NCBI RefSeq assembly: GCF_052119645.1
Contig: NZ_JBGQOM010000001.1
Coordinates: 666,024 to 730,023 of the forward strand
Direction of reading: 5' to 3'
Source: Paraglaciecola sp030730205
Lineage (GTDB): Bacteria > Pseudomonadota > Gammaproteobacteria > Enterobacterales > Alteromonadaceae
Length of the DNA: 64,000 nt
Part shown: piece by piece, positions 1-8,858 of the stretch
How positions within the stretch are numbered: the first letter of the stretch is position 1
Layout of the letters: the number at the start of each line of letters is the position of its first letter
Program-made: the position numbers and the translations under genes
Notes under the pieces: model-generated
The model's database searches: none
What the model was told of the DNA's origin: nothing
The model's input: only the letters and a program-made list of their open reading frames with translations

Positions 1-601
1 GAATGGCCACTTCGCCATCCTTATAAAGTTTTTTGCCGTCCCATTGTGCTTTCCAGCTGGGGTTTTGTACTTCGCCGCCTAATCCAGGCGTTTCTTTTTG
101 CTTGTAATAGACCAACTGACGAATGGTATTACCATCAACGTCTAATGCTAGGTAGCCATACATCATATCCCACAAGCCACTCCCATTCACAGGCAATATA
201 ATGCGATTTACCGCACCAGCTTCATCTTTAACCAAAAAGACATTTGCTACACTTGAGCGATATTGGAAGCCAACATTGCTGTTTTCAACTTTAACGCTGT
301 AGTCTTCTTTCTTAGCTGCCTTATACATATCAAAGTCATCACTTACTTCGACATATTTGCCTGTGCTCAAGTCAACAAAGCGCTCTTCAACGTATTTGTC
401 AAAAGCACAAGCAACATTACAATCGCTTGTGACAGGTAAACCAGCAGCTTCAATAATATTTGATTTTTGGTCTAGGTCAGCGTTCGTTTCTTGCAAGCTA
501 CGTAAACCAACAGCCGCCCCCGAAACAATAATTGAACATACCAAACAGACGGCTAGTACAACGCCTATCGTTTTACCTAAAGTTTCTTTTTTAGCCGACA
601 C
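1..601 (-). CDS. nqrC: Na+-translocating NADH:quinone reductase subunit C, 3' end cut by window edge
   Basis: Subunit of the inner-membrane NQR complex, which couples NADH oxidation by ubiquinone to Na+ export; NqrC carries a covalent FMN. The visible 200 codons have one N-terminal transmembrane helix (about residues 10-32) and a periplasmic domain. The SGAT-type flavinylation motif lies beyond the window, so it cannot be checked. I choose a GTG start at 601 (reads GTG TCG GCT AAA AAA), because it gives the usual short cytoplasmic tail before the helix. It overlaps the nqrB stop by 11 bp, which suggests translational coupling. Third gene of nqrA-nqrB-nqrC. Confidence 0.93.
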   Translation of the reverse strand, partial: MSAKKETLGKTIGVVLAVCLVCSIIVSGAAVGLRSLQETNADLDQKSNIIEAAGLPVTSDCNVACAFDKYVEERFVDLSTGKYVEVSDDFDMYKAAKKEDYSVKVENSNVGFQYRSSVANVFLVKDEAGAVNRIILPVNGSGLWDMMYGYLALDVDGNTIRQLVYYKQKETPGLGGEVQNPSWKAQWDGKKLYKDGEVAI

Positions 602-1802
602 GTGCCATCCTCCGTTTTATATTGCTTTGGGCAACAAAGTAATCAAATAAGGGTGCCCATAAATTTGCAAACAATATCGCTAACATCATACCTTCAGGGA
701 AGGCGGGGTTGATTACGCGGATCATAATACACATCGCACCAATCATAATTCCGTATGCCCATTTACCAGTGTTAGTAAACGACGCGGAAACCGGATCTGT
801 AGCCATAAAGAACATACCGAAAGCAAAGCCACCAGTAACTAAATGCCAGTACCAAGGCATTGCAAACATGGCGTTGGTATCACTTCCAATAAGGTTGAGC
901 AATAAACTGAAGGCTGCCCCACCGAGTAACACTCCGAGTACTATCCGCCAAGACGCAATCCGTAGATAGATAATAAACAAACCGCCTAACATTATGGCCA
1001 AGGTTGATACTTCACCCATTGAACCTTGAATATTACCCAAAAATGCATCCCACCAGTCTGCATTAATGCTCCAATCACTTACTGAGCCAGATGCAGCTTT
1101 ACTCAACCAAGTTGCACCAGAGAAGCCGTCAGCGGCAGTCCAAATGGCATCACCTGAAATTTGTGCAGGGTAAGCGAAATACAAAAACGCACGACCAGAC
1201 AAAGCTGGGTTCAAGAAGTTACGACCCGTACCACCGAATACTTCTTTGGCAATAACCACACCAAAGGTGATACCCAAGGCAACTTGCCATAGCGGAATCG
1301 TGGCAGGTAGAGTTAAGGCAAATAATACCGAGGTAACAAAGAAACCCTCGTTGATCTCGTGCTTACGTACTGATGCAAACAGCACTTCCCAAAAACCACC
1401 AACAATGAAAGTAACGGCATAAACAGGAATGAAGAAACAAGCTCCGTATAAGAACATGGCTAAACCGCCAGTACTTTCCAAGCCTATCTGACCACCTAAA
1501 GAGGCAAACAAAGCCGCCTGCCACATATCAGGCATCGCACCCGCTCCTGCTAAAATAGCGTTATGTGCTTGGTGTCCGATATTATACATACCGTAAAACA
1601 TGGCTGGAAACGTTGCCATCCATACCATAATCATAATACGTTTTAGATCGATGCTATCACGTACGTGAGTATTGGCTTTGTTTACCTTACCTGGGGTATA
1701 AAAAATAGTTGCTGCCGCTTCGTACAAAGCATAAAACTTTTCGTACTTACCGCCCGCTTCAAAATCAGGTTCAATCTTTTCTAAATACGCTTTTAAACCC
1801 AT
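591..1802 (-). CDS. nqrB: Na+-translocating NADH:quinone reductase subunit B
   Basis: Polytopic inner-membrane subunit that binds FMN and forms part of the Na+ path of NQR. The 403-residue protein has about ten hydrophobic segments. The flavinylation motif SGAT is at residues 228-231, with Thr231 the predicted FMN attachment site. The conserved NPALSGRAFL stretch is at 198-207. Length and motifs match the RnfD/NqrB family. It follows nqrA by 3 bp and overlaps nqrC, so the three are one operon. No irregularity seen. Confidence 0.97.
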   Translation of the reverse strand: MGLKAYLEKIEPDFEAGGKYEKFYALYEAAATIFYTPGKVNKANTHVRDSIDLKRIMIMVWMATFPAMFYGMYNIGHQAHNAILAGAGAMPDMWQAALFASLGGQIGLESTGGLAMFLYGACFFIPVYAVTFIVGGFWEVLFASVRKHEINEGFFVTSVLFALTLPATIPLWQVALGITFGVVIAKEVFGGTGRNFLNPALSGRAFLYFAYPAQISGDAIWTAADGFSGATWLSKAASGSVSDWSINADWWDAFLGNIQGSMGEVSTLAIMLGGLFIIYLRIASWRIVLGVLLGGAAFSLLLNLIGSDTNAMFAMPWYWHLVTGGFAFGMFFMATDPVSASFTNTGKWAYGIMIGAMCIMIRVINPAFPEGMMLAILFANLWAPLFDYFVAQSNIKRRMARVG

Positions 1803-1805
1803 GAC

Positions 1806-3149
1806 TTAACCCTCTTTCTCAATCTTATCAAGACAATCACGCAAGATAGGCCCGTAGTTATATTTGCCTGGGCAAACATAGGTACACAATGCCAAATCTT
1901 CTTCGTCTAGTTCTAAGCACCCTAGTGTCTGCGCACCATCAGTATCGCCAGCGATCATATCTCTGAGCAATAAAGTAGGCAGAATATCAAGGGGCATAAC
2001 CCGCTCGTAGTTTCCAATAGGTACCATTGAACGGTCAGAACCATTAGTTGTTGTGGTCATTTTAAACAGACGTTTAGGATTCAAGTGAGCAAGATAGGCT
2101 CTTGTCACTGAGTGTTGATTTGCACCAGGCTTTATCCAGCCAAACAATTCTTTTTCACGACCTTCACGCAATACTGAAACTTGTACGTGGAAACGACCTA
2201 AGTATCCGTGAACGCCGGTGGCTTTGTTACCCATCAACACTGATCCAGAAAGGACTCTTAAATCCCCTTCATTGATCTCGTTTGCAGTTAATTGAGCAAG
2301 ATCAGCACCTAATAGAGTTTTCACTAAGCGAGGCACTTTCACTTCCGGACCTGCAAGCGATACAACACGGGTTGAATCAAGCTCACCAGTTGTGAACAAG
2401 TGACCGATAGCAATTACGTCTTGGTAACCGACATGCCACACTTTTTTATTGGCACCAACACCGTCCAAATAATGGATATGTGTACCCACCAAACCAGCAG
2501 GGTGAGGACCAGCAAACTGATTAACCGAAACTTTACTCACTGAGCCAGTTGGAATAGTTGCATCAGGCGCTTTGCCTACAAAAACTTTACCTTCTGTTAG
2601 CTGACTTATCACCTGCAAACCATTAACAAAATCTTCACTGCGCTGAGCAATAATGACTTGTGGGTCAGCGGCAAGTGGATTGGTATCCATTGCGCTAACA
2701 AATATTGATTTAGGTTTGCTATCTAAGGCGGGAGACTTGCTAAATGGACGAGTGCGTATTGCTGTCCACAAACCAGACTTCACTAACTGCTCTTGCACCT
2801 TACTGGCGTCAAGAGAAGCAAGCTCAGACTGACTATACTTAGAAAATACTTCGCTTTCGTTACCGTCGATTTCGATAACCACAGATTGCAAAACTCGTTT
2901 TGCACCGCGATTAACCTCAACCACTTTTCCGGCAGCAGGAGCAGTGAATAATACGCCGGGGTTCTTTTTATCTTCAAAAAGAACTTGACCTTTTTTCACT
3001 ACATCGCCTTCTTGGACATGCATCGTAGGACGCATGCCAATATATTCTTCCCCCAAAATAGCAACCCGGCTTACCTGATTGCCCTCATGGATAGTTTGTT
3101 GTGGCACTCCCTCGATGGGGAGGTCTAGCCCTTTCGTGATTTTTATCAT
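1806..3149 (-). CDS. nqrA: Na+-translocating NADH:quinone reductase subunit A
   Basis: Cytoplasmic-face subunit of NQR, first gene of the nqr operon, implicated in ubiquinone binding. From ATG at 3149 the protein is 447 residues and starts MIKITKGLDLPIEG, which is the family's normal N-terminus. An upstream in-frame GTG at 3161 would add four residues with no family support. No strong Shine-Dalgarno precedes either start. The barrel-sandwich segment (about 40-80) and the C-terminal CTYVCPGKYNYG stretch are present. A long inverted repeat begins about 21 bp upstream of the start and may influence expression. Confidence 0.96.
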   Translation of the reverse strand: MIKITKGLDLPIEGVPQQTIHEGNQVSRVAILGEEYIGMRPTMHVQEGDVVKKGQVLFEDKKNPGVLFTAPAAGKVVEVNRGAKRVLQSVVIEIDGNESEVFSKYSQSELASLDASKVQEQLVKSGLWTAIRTRPFSKSPALDSKPKSIFVSAMDTNPLAADPQVIIAQRSEDFVNGLQVISQLTEGKVFVGKAPDATIPTGSVSKVSVNQFAGPHPAGLVGTHIHYLDGVGANKKVWHVGYQDVIAIGHLFTTGELDSTRVVSLAGPEVKVPRLVKTLLGADLAQLTANEINEGDLRVLSGSVLMGNKATGVHGYLGRFHVQVSVLREGREKELFGWIKPGANQHSVTRAYLAHLNPKRLFKMTTTTNGSDRSMVPIGNYERVMPLDILPTLLLRDMIAGDTDGAQTLGCLELDEEDLALCTYVCPGKYNYGPILRDCLDKIEKEG

Positions 3150-3170
3150 AAGCAATTGCACTACTCTATT

Positions 3171-3250
3171 TAATACACAGCACGATTAGACTCTTGTTGT
3201 TACACCCTATGAGCCCAACTAAAAATCTAATCGTGATGTGTCTTGTATTA
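3171..3250 (-). repeat. Long interrupted inverted repeat upstream of nqrA
   Basis: Arms CACGATTAGA (3181-3190) and TCTAATCGTG (3226-3235) are perfect 10-bp complements. After one mismatch, TGTG/CACA pairs, and TAATA/TATTA pairs across a five-base bulge. The loop is about 35 bases. In nqrA transcript orientation the hairpin would end about 21 nt before the start codon. It could be a leader structure or a paired protein site. It has no T-run, so it does not look like a terminator. Confidence 0.5.
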
Positions 3251-3487
3251 ACTCCGCTGAAATAGCCCGCGGCTCTATGATTTGCTACCTTGCTCTTGCT
3301 TTATTTATTCTTAAAGCCCTAAATAAAGATCAACCCCTAAAGATTAGCAAAGGAATTTTAGCACCAACCCAAGCCTATCTGCCATGCAAATTATTGTTTA
3401 AACACTTTTTTTATGTACTTTTTATGTATTTATATCAAATTTTCAATTTATTTGGCGGCGCAATCTAACACAAAAGACGCAAGAATA
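3251..3487. other. nqrA-fabV intergenic DNA
   Basis: AT-rich stretch that must hold the nqr promoter unless nqrA is read from fabV through the terminator. I could not pick a convincing -35/-10 pair by eye. A 76-codon plus-strand frame (3238-3468) has no ribosome site and no recognisable content, so I do not call it a gene. Confidence 0.4.
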
Positions 3488-3510
3488 AAAAACCGCTAGA
3501 AAGCGGTTTT
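3488..3510 (-). terminator. Rho-independent terminator of fabV
   Basis: A 9-bp stem AAAACCGCT/AGCGGTTTT with a four-base loop lies 28 bp past the fabV stop and is followed on the minus strand by T-rich DNA. The plus-strand side is also T-rich, so it could work in both directions, but no plus-strand gene runs into it. Confidence 0.8.
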
Positions 3511-3537
3511 CTATTTTTATCTATCAAAAGTTACATT

Positions 3538-4716
3538 TTACCATTCAACTAAGGGTTCAACATCGGCATCATAATCAACGCCTTCAATGTCAAAACCAAA
3601 AAGGCGTAAAAATTCATGATGATAACCAGCATAATCACTTAATTGGTGAAAATTATCCTGAGTCACCTGATCCCACAATGATTTGATTTTAGCTTGGGTA
3701 CTGTCATTGGTTTCTTTTGCGTTCATGTACAAACGTCCCAGATCATCAGTATCCGGCTGTTCTTTAACGAGTTTCTCAGCAAATAAATCGTAGATTTGTT
3801 CTATACAGCCTTGATGTGTGCCTTCTTCTTTCATCACTTTATAGATGAGAGAAATATACAGAGGCATAACCGGTATAGCCGAACTAGCTTGAGTTACTAA
3901 GGCTTTTAAAGACGACACATAAGCCTGAACCTTTTTATCTGCTTTGGTCTTAGTAATAGCCGCCGCAGCACGGTCTAGGTCTTCTTTAGCGCGACCAATA
4001 GTAGCTTGACCATAAATCGGCCACGTTAATTCTTTACCCACGTAGGTATAAGCTGTGGTTTTGCAACCCTCAGCAAGCAAATCAGCTTCAGCTAGTGCGT
4101 TTAACCATAGCTCCCAATCTTCGCCACCCATGACTTTAATCGTTTGTTCTATCTCTTCATCATTAGCAGGTTCTAGTTCAATTTCATGCACTAGATTTTT
4201 ATCAGTATCATAGGTTTTGGTTTTATAGCTTTGCCCCACTGGCTTTAGTGTTGATTTATACACTTCACCTGTCTCTGGATCCGTTCTACGGGGAGAAGCC
4301 AAGCTATAAATAACCAAGTCAACTTTGCCCATATCAGCTTTTAATGTATCGATAACCTGCTGTTTCATTTCCTTGCCAAAGGCGTCACCGTTCAGCGTAT
4401 TGGCATACAAACCAGCAACTTGAGCTTCTTGATGAAAAGCGGCCGTGTTGTACCAACCAGCAGTGGCCGTTTTTCTATCACTGGGCGGTTTTTCAAAGCA
4501 CACACCTAAAGTATTCGCACCACCAGCAAACGCGGCAGTAATTCTTGAAGCAAGTCCGTAACCAGTCGAACATCCGATAACCAATACGTTTTTTGGTGGA
4601 TTATTTAACTCACCTTGTGCTTGAACATAAGCTATTTGCTGTTTTACGCTCGCTGCACAGCCAATAGGATGCGCATTCGTACAAATAAAGCCTCGAATTT
4701 TGGGCTTAATAATCAT
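3538..4716 (-). CDS. fabV: NADH-dependent enoyl-ACP/trans-2-enoyl-CoA reductase
   Basis: Reduces trans-2-enoyl thioesters in the last step of each fatty-acid elongation cycle. FabV is the single-chain SDR-like isozyme known for triclosan tolerance. The 392-residue length is typical. The NADH-binding loop is GCSTGYG at 48-54. The catalytic pair has the FabV-specific Tyr-X8-Lys spacing, Tyr235 and Lys244 (IYGQATIGRAK). Single gene with its own terminator. No FabI is visible here, so FabV may be the main enoyl reductase; that is inference. Confidence 0.96.
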   Translation of the reverse strand: MIIKPKIRGFICTNAHPIGCAASVKQQIAYVQAQGELNNPPKNVLVIGCSTGYGLASRITAAFAGGANTLGVCFEKPPSDRKTATAGWYNTAAFHQEAQVAGLYANTLNGDAFGKEMKQQVIDTLKADMGKVDLVIYSLASPRRTDPETGEVYKSTLKPVGQSYKTKTYDTDKNLVHEIELEPANDEEIEQTIKVMGGEDWELWLNALAEADLLAEGCKTTAYTYVGKELTWPIYGQATIGRAKEDLDRAAAAITKTKADKKVQAYVSSLKALVTQASSAIPVMPLYISLIYKVMKEEGTHQGCIEQIYDLFAEKLVKEQPDTDDLGRLYMNAKETNDSTQAKIKSLWDQVTQDNFHQLSDYAGYHHEFLRLFGFDIEGVDYDADVEPLVEW

Positions 4717-4929
4717 GTTTTTTCCCTACTATTTTTAACTGGCGTTAGTCTACTCGTTCAAAACAAAATAACAGATCTGAACAGCTACAGTGATGCCTAC
4801 TATCTCAGCAATTAGCTGCAATTTGTCTTTATTATCTACTATATTGGCTGAAAATACACAGTCAAAACGAGCTGAAATTCTACCAACACGGCACAACAAG
4901 CTGTTTTAGAAAAAATGAAATAAAAGAAG

Positions 4930-4981
4930 CGAAGCGTCGGCGCTAACTGCCAATAGACAACAGATAGCGCACTTTAGCTTC
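4930..4981 (-). terminator. Possible bolA hairpin terminator
   Basis: Two-part stem directly past the bolA stop: CGAAGC/GCTTCG outside and GCGCTA/TAGCGC inside, separated by small internal loops. On the minus strand it is followed by a loosely T-rich run (TTCTTTTATTTC). The internal loops and interrupted T-run make it weaker than the other terminators here. Confidence 0.4.
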
Positions 4982-4983
4982 GG

Positions 4984-5304
4984 TTAGGCTTGATTTCGCA
5001 TGCCACCCAGGCATTTGGGGGAGTCAGGTGCGGCGCCATATAGATGATGCCATTCATCATGAGTGTAGGTATGCAGAGCTAGAGCATGAATATGGTGAGC
5101 TAACTCTTCTTTTAGAACGGCATTGACCGCTCGATGACGATTTATGAGCCGCTCTCCGGCAAATTTTGGGGTGACTAACACGACTTTAAAATGGCTCTCT
5201 GAACCACTTGGTACATTATGCATATAGCTTTCATTAATCACCTCTAAATGCGCGGGTTCGAAGTGTTCAAGTAGCTTTTTTTCGATGTTGTTTTGAATAT
5301 TCAT
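4984..5304 (-). CDS. bolA: BolA family protein
   Basis: Small class II KH-like fold protein. BolA partners monothiol glutaredoxins through shared Fe-S clusters and also acts as a stress and morphology regulator. At 106 residues it has the BolA hallmark ALHTYTHDEW at about 75-84 and the conserved RLINRHRAVN helix at 52-61. A strong ribosome site (GGGAGAA) precedes the ATG. It stands alone between fabV and the AlkB-like gene. Confidence 0.9.
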   Translation of the reverse strand: MNIQNNIEKKLLEHFEPAHLEVINESYMHNVPSGSESHFKVVLVTPKFAGERLINRHRAVNAVLKEELAHHIHALALHTYTHDEWHHLYGAAPDSPKCLGGMRNQA

Positions 5305-5499
5305 TTATTCTCCCTGAGACCAAAGTTATCTAAACACGTTAACCAACTAGTGGTTTTGGCTATGAGTGGCCTACTTCTTAAATTTAGTCCTAATTACCCA
5401 CTAAAAAAATCAGTTTTTGACTATTTTTCGATATTTGATGCTAAGCCATTGAGCCATAGTGAGTTATTTTTTTGCTTGTCAAAAAAGCCCAATACCACC

Positions 5500-6117
5500 T
5501 TAATTAATAATACTGCGGAACGTCAGATTAATCCTTCCCAATAGCGGCCTTTTTGTTTTAGCAATGCCATGCAGCCAATATTCTTGAGTTTTTCCCCTCA
5601 TAATCAATAAGCTACCCGATGCCAATGATAAGCGCAGTTTTTCTTTACTGTGTTTATGAGCAAAAACTAAGGTGCGCTCCTGCCCCAAACTCAGGGAAGC
5701 AATACAAGGCCTGTGTCCAAGTTCAGGTTCATTATCTGCATGCATACCCATGCTATCTTGTCCGTCTCGATACCAATTAGCTAACACTGAATTAAACGAA
5801 TGTTGTGTTTTATGCTCACATAATGCTTTTAGTTCAAGCAGTGAACCAGTCCAGTTATTGGGTTGCATACTTAAATTTGAGTATCGATAGCTGGCATCAT
5901 CATCCCCATACCACGCTTGTAAACGGGGCACTTTAAACAACTTTCCGTATAATTGAATGTGTTCTTCGCGCCAAGTCAATTGTTGGCTAAGCACATTAAA
6001 GTAATGTAGCGCTTGGTCAGCAAGCAAAAAACTAGGATAATAGCTGACATCTGCATCCTTCATATTGAGTTGAATGCCTTCGTCTACTCCTTGCGTATCA
6101 AAGAGTTCTTGTTGCAT
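5500..6117 (-). CDS. AlkB-like 2-oxoglutarate/Fe(II) dioxygenase
   Basis: Probable oxidative demethylase for alkylated nucleic acid bases. Fe(II) ligands are His126 and Asp128 (MHADNE) and His183 (WLHGI). The 2-oxoglutarate signature RxNxTFR is at 195-201. The 205-residue length and the Leu-Tyr-Gly-Lys context at 56-59 fit the ALKBH2/3-like bacterial branch better than E. coli AlkB. ATG at 6117 is preceded by AAGG. It diverges from rlmG with a 31-bp gap, so the two may share a promoter region. Confidence 0.88.
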   Translation of the reverse strand: MQQELFDTQGVDEGIQLNMKDADVSYYPSFLLADQALHYFNVLSQQLTWREEHIQLYGKLFKVPRLQAWYGDDDASYRYSNLSMQPNNWTGSLLELKALCEHKTQHSFNSVLANWYRDGQDSMGMHADNEPELGHRPCIASLSLGQERTLVFAHKHSKEKLRLSLASGSLLIMRGKTQEYWLHGIAKTKRPLLGRINLTFRSIIN

Positions 6118-6148
6118 ACCTTAGCCCCTCACAGAGGTAATATAATTA

Positions 6149-7294
6149 ATGAAAGCCAGTTTAACTCTGTTAGATAAGAGCCTGACACTTCTTAGATACC
6201 CACCACAACTACAGCATCCTAGTTGGCAGGCTTGGGATGCCGCAGACGAATACCTGATAGAGTATGTTCAGTCTTTACCCTCATATTCAACGCAAAGCAC
6301 CATCAGTATTTACAATGATGATTTTGGCGCCCTAGCCTGCTGGTTTGCCGCTCACCATATAAGTTGGATCAGCGATTCATTTGTTGCTCGTCAGTCCTGT
6401 CTGATGAATCTGACTAAAAATGGACTACAAACAGACACTATACGCTTCAATCACTGCTTGGATCTTATTGAAACACCTAGTGATATAGTGCTGATTAAAG
6501 TTCCTAAAACTACCGCTTTGCTTGAGCAACAACTTATCGCCCTACAAAATATTGTCACACCGACAACCCAAATAATTGCGGCAGGTAAGATCTTGGCTAT
6601 TCAAAAATCTACCTTAGCGTTATTTGAAAAATACCTTGGCCCCACCACTACCTCATTAGCCAAGAAGAAGGCTAGACTCATCTTTTGTCAGCCCTCCACA
6701 ACGTTAAAGCATAACTCTCCATATCCCACCGTTTGGTCGACTGAAAAACCCGCATTTCGCTTAATCAATCACGCTAATGTGTTTTCACGCCAGCAATTAG
6801 ACATTGGAGCTCGCTTTATGCTTGAGCATCTTCCGAAGGTAGGCAATAAAACACTCATCGATTTAGGTTGCGGAAATGGTGTACTCGGTTTGCATGTTTT
6901 GCATAACAATCAGCAGGCTCGCGTTATCTTTGTTGATGAGTCTTACATGGCCATTGACTCTGCAAGAGAAAACATAAAAAACAATTTACCTGATGCGTTG
7001 ACACGCTGTGACTTTATTGTCAGTAACTGTCTTGATGAATATTTACAAAACTCACGCTATGAACCTGTAGACTTCGTATTGTGTAACCCACCTTTTCATC
7101 AACAAAATACCATTACCGACCATATCGCTCTGCAAATGTTCAGTGACGCTAAAAAGGCGCTCACATCTGGCGGCGAACTTATCATTGTTGGCAATAGACA
7201 TTTAGACTATCCGGCAAAATTAAAACGCATGTTTGGTGGAGTCAAGCATACCGCAAGTAACCAAAAGTTTAGTATTTACACGGCGACTAAGTAG
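6149..7294 (+). CDS. rlmG: 23S rRNA (guanine-N2)-methyltransferase RlmG
   Basis: SAM-dependent enzyme that methylates N2 of G1835 (E. coli numbering) in 23S rRNA. The 381-residue protein has the RlmG/RsmC two-domain layout: a degenerate N-terminal domain (about 1-200) and a catalytic C-terminal domain with SAM motif DLGCGNGVLGL at 238-248 and catalytic NPPF at 313-316. The ribosome site AGAGG lies before the ATG. The related RsmC acts on 16S rRNA; the N-terminal domain and length favour RlmG. Confidence 0.88.
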   Translation: MKASLTLLDKSLTLLRYPPQLQHPSWQAWDAADEYLIEYVQSLPSYSTQSTISIYNDDFGALACWFAAHHISWISDSFVARQSCLMNLTKNGLQTDTIRFNHCLDLIETPSDIVLIKVPKTTALLEQQLIALQNIVTPTTQIIAAGKILAIQKSTLALFEKYLGPTTTSLAKKKARLIFCQPSTTLKHNSPYPTVWSTEKPAFRLINHANVFSRQQLDIGARFMLEHLPKVGNKTLIDLGCGNGVLGLHVLHNNQQARVIFVDESYMAIDSARENIKNNLPDALTRCDFIVSNCLDEYLQNSRYEPVDFVLCNPPFHQQNTITDHIALQMFSDAKKALTSGGELIIVGNRHLDYPAKLKRMFGGVKHTASNQKFSIYTATK

Positions 7295-7467
7295 CCGCAT
7301 TTGCTGCTTACTGTGGTTGATTATTTAAAATACAGTAAGCCCGCATTTACATTCTACTATTGCAGTCATTAAAATGAGTAAATCCTACATTTATCCTTAA
7401 GTTCTGCACATTTCCTGCATATTAAGATGCCATGATAGGCCTCGATTCATTCAACCTTAGGAATATT

Positions 7468-7728
7468 ATGAAAGGACTTTATCCCTTAATCTTATGCTGT
7501 CTTCTCACCACCGTTTCATGCTCGACAATGGCGGAAAAAGATAAACAAAAACGAGGGCATAAGCCACCTCCAGAAGCCTTCACTGCCTGTGAAGGTAGGG
7601 TTGAAGGTGACTCAGACAGCATAGAAACACCCCGCGGCGATACACTTGAAGCCACTTGCAAAATAATTGATGAACAATTGGTGGCGGTTCCGGCGAAAGA
7701 TCGACACCAAAGCCCACCCAAAGAATAG
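7468..7728 (+). CDS. Small exported protein of unknown function
   Basis: Starting at ATG 7468 (AGGA eight bases upstream) gives 86 residues; an upstream ATG at 7432 lacks a ribosome site. Residues 1-18 form a signal segment ending VSCS. The Cys could be lipidated, but the preceding residues are a poor lipobox. The mature part contains PPPEAF, two further Cys (TACEG, EATCK) and a TPRGDTLEATC block. This resembles short Alteromonadales/Shewanella proteins with a PPPEA..C..TPRGD..C pattern that have no assigned role. Confidence 0.6.
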   Translation: MKGLYPLILCCLLTTVSCSTMAEKDKQKRGHKPPPEAFTACEGRVEGDSDSIETPRGDTLEATCKIIDEQLVAVPAKDRHQSPPKE

Positions 7729-7844
7729 GACGTAATGAGAGGAGCAAGGTATTCATAAACAATCAACGTCATTTTAATGATAATAGGAGTATGCTAAATG
7801 CATATAGATGCCCCATGCTTGAAACGCTCAAAGTTGTGTCAGCA

Positions 7845-8094
7845 ATCAACTACCTCCTCCTGGCAGCACACCGCCGGGTTTAGAAAGTGCAATGTCGATC
7901 TTAACAGCAGATGAACAAGACACAGTCTCCTCCACGTTAAAGCCTCTTAGTGAAGAACAGCACGAAGAGCTGAAAACGAGCGCTTCAAGTATGTCTAATG
8001 AAGAGGTCGGGCACTCTTTTTGGCTGCATTAAATAGCGTATTGGGCACTACTTACCAAACTATCAATAATAATATTATTGATACCCTTGCATAG
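7845..8094 (+). pseudogene. Frameshifted remnant of a small protein gene
   Basis: One frame reads LPPPPGSTPPGLESAM and continues with an acidic helical stretch to EEVGHSFWLH then stop at 8031. Shifting frame within the five-T tract at 8017-8021 continues as FLAALNSVLG and ends NNNIIDTLA at 8092-8094. One extra T would join both parts into HSFLAALNSV. No start codon with a ribosome site lies in frame upstream, so the 5' end also seems lost. The parent family is not recognised; the -IDTLA end recalls the YjfB-like protein at 24.8 kb (-IDTFA). Confidence 0.55.
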
Positions 8095-8255
8095 TCTCAA
8101 CTATTTGACAAAGCCACGCTCTGCGGCTTTGCTTTTTTGCGCAGCCCAATTTCTCTTTAATTCATAACAAATCACGTTCACTTTGTGAAAACCATCGAAT
8201 TTTGATAGCTTGCATCCTTTCCGGTGTTAAATATCGCTTAATTCAAAGGTCTTGT

Positions 8256-8858
8256 ATGTTTCGTAGTGCGCTTTTTATGGTTTTCACTCTTCTTTCCACT
8301 TTTTGCCTGGCCGCAGTTAAAGATGATGGCTCGCAAATCCAAGCTGGTAATTATTACCCAAGGGTAAAATTTGAAACTTCAATGGGCGATATCATCGTTG
8401 AACTTAATCGTAAAAAAGCACCTATTACGGTAAACAATTTTTTGCGGTATGTGCAAAAACGTAGTTATGAGGGCACGATATTCCACCGCGTGGTAATCGA
8501 CTTTGTCGTGCAAGGCGGCGGTTATGATGAAAACTTTGCTGAACTGTTTTCCTATGGCAATATTTTTAATGAGTCAGGTAACGGCCTGAAAAATGAAAAA
8601 TACACTATCGCCATGGCTCGGCAGGACGACCCGCATACCGCCAACCGTCAGTTCTTTTTTAATATGGAAGATAACGTCACATTAGATCCAGGACGCTATT
8701 GGGGATATGCCGTATTTGGTTCAGTTGTCGAAGGCTACGAGGTAGTAGACGCAATGTCATTGGTGCCCACACACGTTGATCCAACGTGGGGCTGGTCAGA
8801 CGTACCAGTAGAAAAAGTCATCTTGCAGCGCGCGACTATTTTACCTATGGAGTTTTAA
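8256..8858 (+). CDS. Periplasmic cyclophilin-type peptidyl-prolyl isomerase
   Basis: Cis-trans proline isomerase, probably helping fold exported proteins. ATG at 8256 (AAAGGT upstream) gives a clean signal peptide MFRSALFMVF...FCLA, so I prefer it to 8202. The cyclophilin core (about residues 30-195) shows FHRVVIDFVVQGGG and the NRQFFFNM block corresponding to the active-site Gln/Phe region. The catalytic Arg is in FHRV. Close to E. coli PpiA in size. The 3' end overlaps the convergent acetyltransferase gene by 14 bp. Confidence 0.87.
   Translation: MFRSALFMVFTLLSTFCLAAVKDDGSQIQAGNYYPRVKFETSMGDIIVELNRKKAPITVNNFLRYVQKRSYEGTIFHRVVIDFVVQGGGYDENFAELFSYGNIFNESGNGLKNEKYTIAMARQDDPHTANRQFFFNMEDNVTLDPGRYWGYAVFGSVVEGYEVVDAMSLVPTHVDPTWGWSDVPVEKVILQRATILPMEF

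Noticed and set aside
3238..3468. 76-codon plus-strand ORF between nqrA and fabV
   Set aside because: No ribosome site, AT-rich, no family likeness; lies in control DNA.
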